Source: CADEED01 sp036274075
GTDB lineage: Bacteria; Pseudomonadota; Gammaproteobacteria; Steroidobacterales; Steroidobacteraceae
Assembly (NCBI GenBank): GCA_036274075.1
Contig: DASUGK010000104.1
Span: 1 to 24,422, forward strand
DNA length: 24,422 nt
Direction: 5' to 3'
Below are positions 7,184 to 16,139 of this stretch, piece after piece; within the stretch, counting starts at the first letter, position 1, and each line of letters opens with the position of its first letter. The position numbers and the translations under genes were made by a program. Under the pieces are notes generated by a model. It had not been told where the DNA came from, did no database searches, and worked only from the letters and a program-made list of their open reading frames with translations.

Positions 7184-8398
7184 TCAGTCTGCCTGGCGGC
7201 GCAGGAAGGCCGGGATGTCGAGCACATCCTCGGTTTCCGCAGCCCCGTGCAGGCCATCCCCTACGGCCCTTTGCCGCTGCACCGCCGGCTTGTCCAGCGC
7301 GGCGTAGTCGGCGGCCGTCAACGGGCGACGCGGCACGACGCGCATGGGCGGTTCCTGGGGCTGCTGCGCGGCCGGGGGAGCTGCTTTCTGGAGCGTGGGG
7401 ACGTCGCGTCCGTAGGGTGAGCGACCCACCGCCGCGACCTCCGGGCGACCGAGCCCGGTTGCAACCACGGTGACGCGCATCTCGTCCGACAACTCCGGAT
7501 CGATGACGGTTCCCACGACCACGGTGGCATCGTCGGATGCGAACTGCTTCACGATGCTGCCGACTTCCTGGAACTCGCCGATCGACAGGTCCATGCCGGC
7601 GGTGACGTTCACGAGGATGCCGTGGGCGCCCTGCAGATTGATGTCCTCCAGCAAGGGTGAGGACACCGCCATCTCGGCGGCTTCCTTGGCGCGCTGTTCA
7701 CCCCGGGCCACGCCCGAACCCATCATCGCCATGCCGGTTTCACTCATCACCGTGCGCACGTCGGCGAAGTCCACGTTGATGAGGCCGGGACGCGTGATCA
7801 GTTCGGCGATGCCCTGCACCGCGCCCTGCAACACGTGGTTGGCGCTCTTGAAGGCGTCCAGCAAGGTCGTCTTCGCACCGAGCACCGTCAGCAGTTTCTG
7901 GTTCGGGATGGTGATCAGCGAGTCGACGTACTTGCCGAGCTCGGCCAGGCCGTGGTTAGCGACCAGCGTGCGCTTGCCGCCTTCCATCTCGAAGGGCCGG
8001 GTGACCACGGCCACCGTGAGGATGCCGAGTTCCTTGGCGACCTGCGCCACGACCGGCGCCGCGCCCGTGCCCGTGCCGCCACCCATGCCGGCGGTGATGA
8101 ACAACATGTCGCAGCCTTCGATCATCTCGATGATGCGGTCGCGATCTTCCATCGCGGCCTGGCGGCCCACTTCCGGGTCGGCGCCGGCCCCGAGGCCCTT
8201 GGTGATGTTGCAGCCGATCTGCAGGCTGGTCTTGACCTTCGAGTGCTTGAGCGCCTGCGCATCGGTGTTGATGCACATGAACTCCACGCCCTCGATGCCA
8301 CTGGTGACCATGTGGGCGACCGCGTTGCCGCCGCCGCCTCCTACCCCTATGACCTTGATTACAGCGTTCTGGCTGTAAGCGTCCATCAGTTCGAACAT
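7184..8398 (-). CDS. ftsZ: Cell-division GTPase FtsZ
   Basis: FtsZ is the tubulin-like GTPase that polymerises into the Z ring at mid-cell. At 404 aa it has the family's usual length. The nucleotide site includes GVGGGGGNA (18-26) and the tubulin signature GGGTGTG (106-112); the T7 synergy loop NVDFADV is at 208-214. A variable Pro/Ala-rich linker (about 335-390) ends in the conserved tail DIPAFLRRQAD, which binds FtsA and other partners. The ATG at 8398 has AAGGAG at 8-nt spacing. The 78-nt gap from ftsA contains a weak 5-bp hairpin (CGAAG/CTTCG) just upstream of the ribosome site and no convincing promoter, though ftsZ-specific promoters inside upstream genes are common in other species. 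Confidence 0.98.
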   Translation of the reverse strand: MFELMDAYSQNAVIKVIGVGGGGGNAVAHMVTSGIEGVEFMCINTDAQALKHSKVKTSLQIGCNITKGLGAGADPEVGRQAAMEDRDRIIEMIEGCDMLFITAGMGGGTGTGAAPVVAQVAKELGILTVAVVTRPFEMEGGKRTLVANHGLAELGKYVDSLITIPNQKLLTVLGAKTTLLDAFKSANHVLQGAVQGIAELITRPGLINVDFADVRTVMSETGMAMMGSGVARGEQRAKEAAEMAVSSPLLEDINLQGAHGILVNVTAGMDLSIGEFQEVGSIVKQFASDDATVVVGTVIDPELSDEMRVTVVATGLGRPEVAAVGRSPYGRDVPTLQKAAPPAAQQPQEPPMRVVPRRPLTAADYAALDKPAVQRQRAVGDGLHGAAETEDVLDIPAFLRRQAD

Positions 8399-8476
8399 TT
8401 GATTCGCTCCTTGTTTACGAAGTTCTGTCAGCTTCGGTTTTCATCGTTCAATGACGTTGCGCGCGGCAGACCCGCG

Positions 8477-9724
8477 TCACAGGCGCCCCTGAAACCAGTT
8501 CTTCATGCGGTCGACCATCGACAGCGCGTTGCCCGCGAGCGAGCGGCCGCGGTTGCCGGCCAGCGCGTTGTCGCGCGCGTACAGCAGCAGTCCCGCGCCG
8601 GTCGAGTAGATAGGGTTGCGCACCACGTTGGAGAGTCCCTTGATGTGCTGCGGCAGGCCGAGCCTGACCGGCACGTGGAACACCTCCTCGGCGAGTTCGA
8701 TGGCGCCTTCCATCTTGGCGCTGCCGCCGGTCAGCACGATGCCGGCGGCGATGATCTCCTCGAAGCCCGAGCGGCGCAGTTCCTCGCGCGCCAGGCCGAA
8801 CAATTCCTCGTAGCGCGGCTCGACCACCTCGGCCAGCGTCTGGCGCGCCAGGCGCCGCGCGGGGCGGTCACCCACCGAGGGCACCTCGACGCTCTCGTCG
8901 GGGTTGGCGAGCTGCGACAACGCGCAGGCGTACTTGATCTTGATGTCCTCGGCGTACTGCGTCGGCGTGCGCATGGACACCGCGATGTCGTTGGTGACCT
9001 GGTCACCCGCGATCGGGATCACCGCCGTGTGGCGGATCGCGCCCTGCGAGAACACCGCGAGGTCGGTGGTGCCGCCGCCGATGTCGATGATGCAGACGCC
9101 GAGCTCCTTCTCGTCCTCGGTGAGGCAGGCGAAGCTGGAGGCCAGCTGCTCGAGCACGATGTCGTCGACTTCCAGGCCGCAGCGCTGGATGCACTTCTCG
9201 ATGTTCTGCGCCGCGCTGTCCGCGCCGGTGACGATGTGCACCTTGGCCTCGAGCCGCACGCCCGACATGCCGATGGGATCGCGGATGCCTTCCTGCCCGT
9301 CGATGATGAATTCCTGCGGCAGCACGTGCAGGATCTTCTGGTCCGCGGGGATGGCAACCGCCTTGGCGGCGTCGACCACGTGCTGCACGTCCGCGTCGCT
9401 CACCTCGCGGTCGCGGATCGCGACCACGCCGTGGGAGTTCAGGCTGCGCACGTGGCTTCCGGCAATACCGGCGAACACCGACCTGATCTCGCAGCCGGCC
9501 ATGAGCTCGGCTTCCTCGATGGCGCGCTGTATCGACTGCACCGTCGATTCGATGTTGACCACCACGCCCTTCTTGAGACCGCGTGATGGCTGCAGGCCGA
9601 TGCCGATGACCTCGATGGAGTTGTCGGGTGCGATCTCGCCCACCAGCGCGGCGATCTTCGAAGTGCCGACGTCCAGGCCGATGATGAGGTTCTTGTCAGG
9701 CCGTTTACCCATGTAGTTAACCAT
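8477..9724 (-). CDS. ftsA: Cell-division protein FtsA
   Basis: FtsA is the actin-like ATPase that tethers FtsZ filaments to the inner membrane and recruits later divisome proteins. The 415-aa product has the actin-fold phosphate loops GLDVGTSKIAAL near residue 16 and DIGGGTTDLAVF in the middle. The C-terminal MVDRMKNWFQGRL can form the amphipathic membrane-targeting helix. Two starts are possible. The ATG at 9724 overlaps the ftsQ stop by 8 nt and has GGAAG at 9-nt spacing. The ATG at 9712 (MGKRPDKN) lies 4 nt after that stop. The first is given because of the ribosome-site spacing. The 583-aa plus-strand ORF across ftsA/ftsZ is a shadow. Confidence 0.97.
   Translation of the reverse strand: MVNYMGKRPDKNLIIGLDVGTSKIAALVGEIAPDNSIEVIGIGLQPSRGLKKGVVVNIESTVQSIQRAIEEAELMAGCEIRSVFAGIAGSHVRSLNSHGVVAIRDREVSDADVQHVVDAAKAVAIPADQKILHVLPQEFIIDGQEGIRDPIGMSGVRLEAKVHIVTGADSAAQNIEKCIQRCGLEVDDIVLEQLASSFACLTEDEKELGVCIIDIGGGTTDLAVFSQGAIRHTAVIPIAGDQVTNDIAVSMRTPTQYAEDIKIKYACALSQLANPDESVEVPSVGDRPARRLARQTLAEVVEPRYEELFGLAREELRRSGFEEIIAAGIVLTGGSAKMEGAIELAEEVFHVPVRLGLPQHIKGLSNVVRNPIYSTGAGLLLYARDNALAGNRGRSLAGNALSMVDRMKNWFQGRL
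8606..8613 (+). repeat. GTAGATAG word in ftsA
   Basis: Sense codons are CCT ATC TAC (P-I-Y), a different codon phase from the copies in the GMC gene, ftsW and mraY. Confidence 0.6.
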
Positions 9725-10520
9725 CTGAGTTGTCTTCCTCTGCGGCGCCGGTGGCGACCCGCTGGCCGCCGACGCGCCAGCCGATCGCGAATCCGTTCGT
9801 GTAACGCATGTCGATGTAGTTGATGTCGTTGGCGTGCGTGGCGATCTGGTGGACGCCGGCGGTGACGAAACGCTGGAAGCGCTCGTCCACCTGGCGGCGG
9901 CCGAGCCGCACCGTGATGCCGTTGTCGAGATCGAATTCCCAGGCGCCGCGTGGATCCAGCCTTACGGCCGTGAGGCGCATGCCCGCCTCGATGAGCTGTC
10001 CCTGCGCCGCGAGGTAGCGCCGCGCCACCTCGGCCTCGCTGCCGTGCGGCCCGGACAACCGCGGCAGTTCCGGCGGGATGTGCCGCGCCTCGGAGATGAA
10101 CAGCTCGCCACGCGTGTTCAGCAGGCCGTTCGCGCCCCAGCGCGCCGCGGGCACCTGCTCCACCACGCGGATGCTGAGCGCGCGCGGCCAGCGGCGCTCG
10201 ACGGTGGCGCTATCTACCCAGGGCAACTGCTCGACGGCGCGCTGCACGGCGCCCAGGTCCACGGAGATGAGGCCCATGTCGCGCACGCGCGCCTTGACCG
10301 CCTGCTCCACCTCCACGGGCGACACGCGCTGGAAGCGGCCGGACACCGACACCTGGCTGATGTTCTGGTCGAGCATGCCCACCGTGAGCGTGGCCGCGAT
10401 GGCCAATGCGGCGGTGCTGAGGCCGGCGATGCCGAGCCGCGCCAGCAGCGCGCGCGACAACCACGGCTGCTTCTCGGCCGGCGTGCGCCGGTTACCCTTC
10501 TTCCGGTTGCCGAAGATCAT
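9717..10520 (-). CDS. ftsQ: Cell-division protein FtsQ
   Basis: FtsQ is the bitopic divisome scaffold that links early and late proteins through FtsB/FtsL. The 267-aa product has a basic cytoplasmic tail (MIFGNRKKGNRR), one membrane segment (about 30-50), a POTRA domain (about 54-123, with SVSGRF and LPWVDSATVERRWP) and an FtsQ beta domain. The ATG at 10520 overlaps the ddl stop as ATGA. The longer open frame back to 10916 lies within ddl and does not resemble FtsQ. The end overlaps the ftsA start region. Confidence 0.95.
   Translation of the reverse strand: MIFGNRKKGNRRTPAEKQPWLSRALLARLGIAGLSTAALAIAATLTVGMLDQNISQVSVSGRFQRVSPVEVEQAVKARVRDMGLISVDLGAVQRAVEQLPWVDSATVERRWPRALSIRVVEQVPAARWGANGLLNTRGELFISEARHIPPELPRLSGPHGSEAEVARRYLAAQGQLIEAGMRLTAVRLDPRGAWEFDLDNGITVRLGRRQVDERFQRFVTAGVHQIATHANDINYIDMRYTNGFAIGWRVGGQRVATGAAEEDNSDG
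10210..10217 (-). repeat. GTAGATAG word in ftsQ, opposite orientation
   Basis: This copy reads GTAGATAG on the ftsQ sense strand (codons GTA GAT AGC, V-D-S at 102-104), whereas all other copies have CTATCTAC on the sense strand. GTA and AGC follow from the word rather than from an obvious protein constraint. Confidence 0.6.
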
Positions 10521-11488
10521 GCGGTGACCCTCGTGCGGCTGAATGAGGTCTCTAGCACCTGCCATGCGAGCTGCTCGAAGGTGATGTCGAGCGCACGTGC
10601 CGCCATGGGCACGAGGCTGTGGTCCGTCATGCCGGGCACGGTGTTGATCTCGAGCAGGTAGGGACGGCCGGTCTCGTCCATCATGAAGTCGGCGCGGCCC
10701 CAGCCCTCGGCACCCACCGCCGCGAAGGTCGCGAGCGCCAGGCTCGCCAGGTGTTTCTCCGCTTCGGCCGACAGCCCCGACGGGCAGTGGTACTTCGTAT
10801 CGTTGCGGAAATACTTGGCCTGGTAGTCGTAGAAGGCGGCCGGCGTCTCGATGCGGATCGACGGCAACGCCCTGCCCTGCAGCACGGCAACGGTGTACTC
10901 GGCGCCGGTGATCCACGGCTCCGCGAACACGCTGGGCTCGAGCAACGCGGCGGCCTGGTAGGCAGCCGGAAGGTCTTCGGCCTTCTCGACCTTGGTCATG
11001 CCCACCGACGAACCCTGGGTCGCCGGCTTCACGATGAGCGGCAGGCCGAGGCGCTCGAGGCAGGTGTCGAGGTCGGCCGGCGAACGCAGCACCATGTAGT
11101 CGGTGGTCGGGATGCCGACGGCCTGCGCCAACCGCTTGGTGCGCAGCTTGTCCATGCCGATGGCCGAGCCCATGACGCCGCTGCCGGTGTAGGGCATGCC
11201 CAGGAATTCCAGCGCACCCTGCAGCGTGCCGTCCTCGCCGCCCGGTCCGTGCAGCGCGATGAACACGCGGTCGAAGTTGCGCGTCACCAGTTCGGCCAGC
11301 GGCTTGTCGCGCGGGTCGAAGGGATGCGCGTCCACGCCACGCCTGAGCAGCGCCTGAAGGCAGGCGTTGCCCGACAGCAGCGAGATCTCGCGCTCGCTCG
11401 ACGTGCCGCCGAACATCACGGCCACGCGGCCGAATTCCTTCGCCTCGGTGACGTGCCGGATGAGCCTGGGATCGTGGCGCAGTCGCAT
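10517..11488 (-). CDS. ddl: D-alanine--D-alanine ligase
   Basis: Ddl is the cytoplasmic ATP-grasp enzyme that joins two D-Ala for addition by MurF. The 323-aa product has GGTSSEREISLLSG (27-40), HGPGGEDGTLQG (80-91), the omega-loop lid PATQGSSVGM and the magnesium site YLLEINTVPGMTDHS. The FYDYQAKYF segment carries the Tyr associated with D-Ala-D-Ala rather than D-Ala-D-Lac products. The ATG at 11488 is chosen because it forms TGATG with the murB stop. This gives about 18 more N-terminal residues than E. coli DdlB, whose start corresponds to about residue 19 here. Confidence 0.97.
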   Translation of the reverse strand: MRLRHDPRLIRHVTEAKEFGRVAVMFGGTSSEREISLLSGNACLQALLRRGVDAHPFDPRDKPLAELVTRNFDRVFIALHGPGGEDGTLQGALEFLGMPYTGSGVMGSAIGMDKLRTKRLAQAVGIPTTDYMVLRSPADLDTCLERLGLPLIVKPATQGSSVGMTKVEKAEDLPAAYQAAALLEPSVFAEPWITGAEYTVAVLQGRALPSIRIETPAAFYDYQAKYFRNDTKYHCPSGLSAEAEKHLASLALATFAAVGAEGWGRADFMMDETGRPYLLEINTVPGMTDHSLVPMAARALDITFEQLAWQVLETSFSRTRVTA

Positions 11489-12450
11489 CAGGCCGGCTCC
11501 CCCACGGTGCGGAACTCGGGCACCAGGTCCACGCCGAACTGCTTCTTCACTTCCTGCTGGATGAGCTGCACCAGCCGTTCGACGTCGGCAGCCGTGGCCG
11601 CCTCGACGTTGACCAGGAAGTTGGCATGCTTGGGCGACACCATGATGTCGCCGATGCGCGTGCCCTTGAGGCCCGCGGCCTCGATGAGCCGCGCGGCGTG
11701 GTCGCCCGGCGGATTGGTGAACGTCGAGCCGCAGCTCCATTCACCGATGGGCTGTGTTTCCTTGCGGCGCAGCAGCAGCTGGCGCATCGCCTCCTCGGTC
11801 ACGCCCGGTTGATAGTCGAACTCCAGCGCCGCGGCGAGGAAGTATTCGCCGGGCGCGGGCGGCACGATGTGCCGGTAGCCGTACTGGTAATCGCTGGCCG
11901 GGCGCCGGCGCTCGTTGCCGCGCGCATCGCACACGTCGACGCTGCGCACGCGCGGCCAGGTCTCGCCGCCGAAAGCGCCGGCGTTCATGAACAACGCGCC
12001 GCCCAGCGTGCCGGGAATGCCGGCCAGGAATTCCGCCGGCGACAGTCCCCACTTGATGCACTGGCGCGCCAGGCGCGCGCAGGGCACGCCGGCTTCGCAG
12101 GTCACCGTGGTGTCGTTGACGCGTTCGAGGCGCGTGAGCCCGCTCTGCGTGTCGATGACCACCCCGCGGATGCCGCCATCGCGCACCAGCAGGTTGCTGC
12201 CGAGGCCGAGCCAGAACAGCGGCGTGCCCTCGGGCAGGGTCGCGAGGAACGCCAGCAGGTCGGCGCGGTCGCGCGGGCTGAAGTACAGGTCCGCGGGCCC
12301 GCCGACGTGCCACGAGGTGTGCCGCGACATCGGTTCACCGCGTTTTACGCGCGACTCGAACTCGGCATCGACGATCAGTGTGCCTTCGCTCATGTAAGCG
12401 GCCTCGCGCAACGGTTTCTTCACGGCCGTCTTTCTCAAAGAGTTGGGCAT
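11488..12450 (-). CDS. murB: UDP-N-acetylenolpyruvoylglucosamine reductase
   Basis: MurB is the FAD enzyme that reduces enolpyruvyl-UDP-GlcNAc to UDP-MurNAc with NADPH. The N-terminal FAD domain shows RHTSWHVGGPADLYF, GLGSNLLVRDGG and GIPGTLGGALFMNAGAFGGE. The C-terminal part has SCGSTFTNPPGDHAARLIE with the catalytic Ser, then KHANFLVN. Its size and sequence resemble the shorter type II MurB rather than the E. coli type I. The ATG at 12450 follows the murC stop after one base, with GGAGG at 10-nt spacing, giving 320 aa. An alternative ATG at 12393 (MSEGTLIVDAEF), with GAGG at 8 nt, gives 301 aa and may be the true start. The location inside dcw differs from enteric bacteria. Confidence 0.95.
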   Translation of the reverse strand: MPNSLRKTAVKKPLREAAYMSEGTLIVDAEFESRVKRGEPMSRHTSWHVGGPADLYFSPRDRADLLAFLATLPEGTPLFWLGLGSNLLVRDGGIRGVVIDTQSGLTRLERVNDTTVTCEAGVPCARLARQCIKWGLSPAEFLAGIPGTLGGALFMNAGAFGGETWPRVRSVDVCDARGNERRRPASDYQYGYRHIVPPAPGEYFLAAALEFDYQPGVTEEAMRQLLLRRKETQPIGEWSCGSTFTNPPGDHAARLIEAAGLKGTRIGDIMVSPKHANFLVNVEAATAADVERLVQLIQQEVKKQFGVDLVPEFRTVGEPA

Positions 12451-12451
12451 C

Positions 12452-13879
12452 TCAAGCCTGCCTCCGGGCCGAGGCAGCCCCCAACTTCCCGGCGAGCTGG
12501 TGCGACACCGCGCTGATCGAGCCGGCGCCCATGGTGACCAGCACGTCGCCCGGCTTGAGCACGGCGCGCAGCGCCTCGTGCAGCGTCTCGACCTTTTCGA
12601 CGAACACGGGCTCGACCTTGCCGCGGGTACGCACCGCGCGGCAGATGGCGCGGCCGTCGGCAGCAGGAATGGGCGGCTCGCCCGCGGCGTACACCTCGGT
12701 GACCAGCAGCGAGTCGGCACCGCCCAGCACCGAGGCGAAGTCGTCCAGCAGGTCGCGCGTGCGCGTGTAGCGATGCGGCTGGAAGGCCAGCACAAGCCGG
12801 CGGCCCGCGTATCCCTGGCGGATGGCGTCGAGCGTCGCGGCGATCTCCGTGGGGTGATGCCCGTAGTCGTCGATGATGGTCACGGGATCGCCGCCGGCCG
12901 CGATCTTCACGTCGGCGACGTGCGTGAGGCGGCGGTCGATGCCCTGGAAATTGGCCAGCGCGCGCTGGATGGACTCGTGCGGGATGCCGATTTCGAGCGC
13001 CACGGCAATGGCCGCCAGCGAGTTCAGCACGTTGTGCATGCCCGGCAGGTTCACGGTCACGGGCAGCCGCAGGCCGTCGGCGCGGCGCACCACGTCGAAG
13101 TGCGTGCGCAATCCGTCGCGGCGCAGGTTGTCGGCGTGCAGGTCGGCGCTCGCCGAGAATCCGTAACCCACCACCGGGCGGTTGACGCGCGGCAGGATGC
13201 CGCGGATGTGCGCATCGTCCACGCACAGCACCGCGAGGCCGTAGAACGGCAGGTTGTGCAGGAACTCGACGAAGCTGCCCTTGAGTCGCTCGAAGTCGCC
13301 GTCGTGCGTGCCGAGGTGATCGTTGTCGATGTTGGTGACGATGGCGATCATCGGGTTCAGGTGCAGGAACGAGGCGTCGCTCTCGTCGGCCTCGGCGACA
13401 AGGTACTTGCCCGCACCCAGGCGCGCGTTGGTGCCGGCGCTTTTCAGGCGCCCGCCGATCACGAAGGTGGGATCCTCGCCGCCCTCGGCGAGGATGGACG
13501 AGGTCAGGCTCGTGGTCGTCGTCTTGCCGTGCGTGCCCGCGATCGCGATGGCGTAGCGGAAGCGCATGAGTTCGCCGAGCATCTCGGCGCGTGGCACCAC
13601 CGGGATGCGCCTGGCCAGCGCCGCCGCGACTTCGGGATTCTCCTGCGACACCGCGCTCGAGGTCACCACCACGTCGGCTTCGCCGACGTTGGCCGCGGCG
13701 TGGCCGATCATGATGCGTGCGCCCAGTTCGGAGAGCCGGTCGGTGACGGCATTGGGCTTGAGGTCGCTGCCCTGCACTTCGTAGCCGAGGTTCACCAGCA
13801 CTTCGGCGATGCCGCTCATGCCACTGCCGCCGATGCCGACGAAGTGGATGCGGTGGATGCGGCGCATGCGGTCGCTCAT
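12452..13879 (-). CDS. murC: UDP-N-acetylmuramate--L-alanine ligase
   Basis: MurC is the ATP-dependent Mur ligase that adds L-Ala to UDP-MurNAc. The 475-aa product has the N-terminal UDP-binding HFVGIGGSGMSG (12-23), the central ATP loop AGTHGKTTTT (114-123), EADESDASFLHL and DHLGTHDGDF, and the C-terminal DDYGHHPTEI with FQPHRYTRT. The ATG at 13879 forms ATGA with the murG stop and puts the glycine-rich loop at its usual place; the frame continues open to 13990 into murG and that part is not MurC. Confidence 0.97.
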   Translation of the reverse strand: MSDRMRRIHRIHFVGIGGSGMSGIAEVLVNLGYEVQGSDLKPNAVTDRLSELGARIMIGHAAANVGEADVVVTSSAVSQENPEVAAALARRIPVVPRAEMLGELMRFRYAIAIAGTHGKTTTTSLTSSILAEGGEDPTFVIGGRLKSAGTNARLGAGKYLVAEADESDASFLHLNPMIAIVTNIDNDHLGTHDGDFERLKGSFVEFLHNLPFYGLAVLCVDDAHIRGILPRVNRPVVGYGFSASADLHADNLRRDGLRTHFDVVRRADGLRLPVTVNLPGMHNVLNSLAAIAVALEIGIPHESIQRALANFQGIDRRLTHVADVKIAAGGDPVTIIDDYGHHPTEIAATLDAIRQGYAGRRLVLAFQPHRYTRTRDLLDDFASVLGGADSLLVTEVYAAGEPPIPAADGRAICRAVRTRGKVEPVFVEKVETLHEALRAVLKPGDVLVTMGAGSISAVSHQLAGKLGAASARRQA

Positions 13880-14958
13880 GCCGCCTCCAGCTGCTGCATG
13901 CAGGCCGCCGCCATGTCCTCGGCGGCGCGCGGCTTCGCGAGCAGGCGCGCGCGCTCCCCCATGGCGAGTAGTTTGCCGCGCCCCGCGCACAGCAGCTTGA
14001 GCTCGGAGGCCAGCCGCGCGGGCGTGAGGTCGCGGTCCGCGATCAGCACCGCCGCGCCTTCGCGCACCAGGTACTGGGCATTGACGGTCTGGTGATCGTC
14101 CACCGCGGCCGGGAACGGCACGAGGATGGAGGCCACGCCCACGGCCGCGAGCTCGGAGACGGTGAGCGCGCCCGCGCGGCAGATCACGAGATCGGCGTCG
14201 GCGTAGGCCTGCGCCATGTCGGTGATGAACGCGGAGATGTCGGCGCTCACGCCCGCTTCCTCGTAGGCGGCGCGCGCCGAGTCGAGGCCGCGTTCGCCCG
14301 CCTGGTGGCGCACGTGCAGCTCGAGCCCCGATTGCTCGACGGCGAAAGGCACCACGGCGTTGAGCCGCGAGGCGCCGAGGCTGCCACCCACGACCAGCAG
14401 GCGCAGCGCGCCCTCGCGCCGCGCGAATCGTTCAGCCGGCGGCGGCTGCATCACGATGTCCGCGCGCACGGGGTTTCCGACCACCTGGGCATCGACGCCC
14501 GCGGGAAACGACTGCGGAAACGCCGTGAGCACGCGGCGCGCCAGGTGCGCCAGCATGCGGTTGGAATACCCGGCGATCGCGTTCTGCTCGTGGATCACGA
14601 GCGGCCGGCGCGTGAGCCAGGCCGCGACGCCGCCGGGGCCGGTGACGAATCCACCGAAGCCCACCACCAGCGCGGGCTGGCGGCGGCGCATGACGCCGAG
14701 CGCCTGCCAGACGCTCCAGGCGAGCTTGAACGGCGCCAGCAACAGCGTCAGCACGCCCTTGCCGCGCACGCCGCTCATGGACAGCCACTCGATGGGAATC
14801 TGCTCGGCCGGCACCACGCGCGCCTCGAGGCCGCGTTGCGTGCCCAGCCAGACGACTTCATGCGAGGCCGAGCGCAGCAGCCGCGCCAGCGCCAGCGCCG
14901 GGAATACGTGCCCGCCGGTGCCGCCCGCCATGATGAGTACCCGTCGCGGCGCGCTCAT
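13876..14958 (-). CDS. murG: Lipid I N-acetylglucosaminyltransferase MurG
   Basis: MurG is the peripheral inner-membrane GT28 enzyme that adds GlcNAc to lipid I to make lipid II. The 360-aa product has the N-terminal loop MAGGTGGHVFPALALA (10-25), GFGGFVTGPGGVAA, HEQNAIAGYSNR, the second glycine loop VVGGSLGASRLN, and the UDP-GlcNAc site CRAGALTVSELAAVG with PFPAAVDDHQTVNA. The ATG at 14958 forms ATGA with the ftsW stop. A long open frame reaching 16329 through this gene and beyond is partly out of frame with ftsW and does not indicate a fusion. Confidence 0.97.
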   Translation of the reverse strand: MSAPRRVLIMAGGTGGHVFPALALARLLRSASHEVVWLGTQRGLEARVVPAEQIPIEWLSMSGVRGKGVLTLLLAPFKLAWSVWQALGVMRRRQPALVVGFGGFVTGPGGVAAWLTRRPLVIHEQNAIAGYSNRMLAHLARRVLTAFPQSFPAGVDAQVVGNPVRADIVMQPPPAERFARREGALRLLVVGGSLGASRLNAVVPFAVEQSGLELHVRHQAGERGLDSARAAYEEAGVSADISAFITDMAQAYADADLVICRAGALTVSELAAVGVASILVPFPAAVDDHQTVNAQYLVREGAAVLIADRDLTPARLASELKLLCAGRGKLLAMGERARLLAKPRAAEDMAAACMQQLEAA

Positions 14959-16139
14959 GCTTCCGCCCCGGCCGTGCGCAGCGTTCGCGCGTCGTCGGAA
15001 CGGCGCACGGATGCCATGCCACGCGAACCCTGCATGGCCTCGTGGTACACGCGCAGCAGCAGCCCCACCCAGGCCAGCGTGACGATCATGCTCGAGCGCC
15101 CGTAGCTCATGAGCGGCAGCGTCAGTCCCTTGGTGGGCAACACGCCCATGTTCACGCCGATGTTGATCAGCGCCTGGCAACCCAGCCAGATGCCGAAACC
15201 CGCGGCGAGGTAGGCCTGGAACTTGAGATTGGCGCGCGACGCGAGCTGCGCGATCCAGAAGCTGCGCCACACCAGGCCGATGAACAGCGCCAGCGTCGCC
15301 GCCACGCCCACCAGCCCCAGCTCCTCGGCCAGCACAGCGAACAGGAAGTCGGTGTGTGCCTCGGGTAGATAGAACAGCTTCTGCACGCTCTCGCCGAGGC
15401 CGACGCCGAACCACTCGCCGCGCCCGATGGCGATCAGCGACTGCGTGAGCTGGAAGCCGCTGTTGAACGGGTCGGCCCAGGGATCGAGGAACGAGGTGAC
15501 GCGCGCCATGCGGTAGGGCACCAGCAGCACGAGTAGCGCCATGGCGGCCGCGCCGGCCACCGCCGCGAGCAGCACGTAGCGCAATCGCGCGCCGGCCACG
15601 AACAGCACGCCGAACCCGGCGATGAACAGCACCGAGGCCGCGCCGAAATCCGGCTCGGCCAGCAGCAGCAGCGCGATGAAGCCCAGCAGCAGGATGGGTT
15701 TCACCAGCCCCATCGCCGTGCTGCGCAGCTCGTCCTCGCGGCGCACGGCGTAACTCGCGATGAAGATCAGCACCAGCACGCGCGCCAGCTCGGAGGCCTG
15801 GAAGTTGAAGCCCAGCACCCGGATCCAGCGGCGGCTGCCATTCACCACGTGGCCGAGCCCGGGGATCAACACCACGAACAGCAGCACCACGGCCACGATG
15901 AGCAGCGGCCAGGCCGACTTCTCGATGTATTCGGTGCGGATGCAGAACACCAGCGTCGCGAGCAGTGTGCCCACCAGGCACAACACCAGCTGGCGCTCCA
16001 GGAACGAGAACGCGTCGCCGCCGTCGCGGCTGGCGATCGAGATCGAGGCCGAGGTCACCATGATGAGACCCAGCAGCACGATGCCCGAGACCAGCGCCAC
16101 GGCCACGGGGTCGATGTAGAGGCGCGCGCCGGGTCTCAT
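14955..16139 (-). CDS. ftsW: Septal peptidoglycan glycosyltransferase FtsW (SEDS family)
   Basis: FtsW is the polytopic SEDS polymerase that works with FtsI to build septal glycan strands. The 394-aa product is strongly hydrophobic with about ten membrane segments. Family motifs include GSRRWI, FQASELARVLVL, EPDFGAASVL, DPWADPFNSGFQLTQSLIAIG, HTDFLFAVLAEELG and LPTKGLTLPLMSYGRSS. The ATG at 16139 forms ATGA with the murD stop. It lies between murD and murG, as in other dcw clusters. Confidence 0.97.
   Translation of the reverse strand: MRPGARLYIDPVAVALVSGIVLLGLIMVTSASISIASRDGGDAFSFLERQLVLCLVGTLLATLVFCIRTEYIEKSAWPLLIVAVVLLFVVLIPGLGHVVNGSRRWIRVLGFNFQASELARVLVLIFIASYAVRREDELRSTAMGLVKPILLLGFIALLLLAEPDFGAASVLFIAGFGVLFVAGARLRYVLLAAVAGAAAMALLVLLVPYRMARVTSFLDPWADPFNSGFQLTQSLIAIGRGEWFGVGLGESVQKLFYLPEAHTDFLFAVLAEELGLVGVAATLALFIGLVWRSFWIAQLASRANLKFQAYLAAGFGIWLGCQALINIGVNMGVLPTKGLTLPLMSYGRSSMIVTLAWVGLLLRVYHEAMQGSRGMASVRRSDDARTLRTAGAEA
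15365..15372 (+). repeat. GTAGATAG word in ftsW
   Basis: Sense codons TTC TAT CTA CCC (F-Y-L-P) lie just before EAHTDFLF. Other Tyr-Leu pairs examined in these genes use TAC CTG or TAC CTC. Confidence 0.6.

Noticed and set aside
8399..8476. ftsZ promoter in the ftsA-ftsZ gap (TTGAAC box) and a 5-bp hairpin
   Set aside because: The spacing and -10 match are poor and the stem is short; too weak to list as a feature.
7835..9586. 583-aa plus-strand ORF antisense to ftsZ/ftsA
   Set aside because: It spans two genes and their gap, with shadow-type composition and no ribosome site or family motif.
12443..14095. 550-aa plus-strand ORF antisense to murC/murG
   Set aside because: Complement of well-supported Mur genes; no motif and no independent support. 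The same applies to the plus-strand ORF at 18606-20051 over murF.
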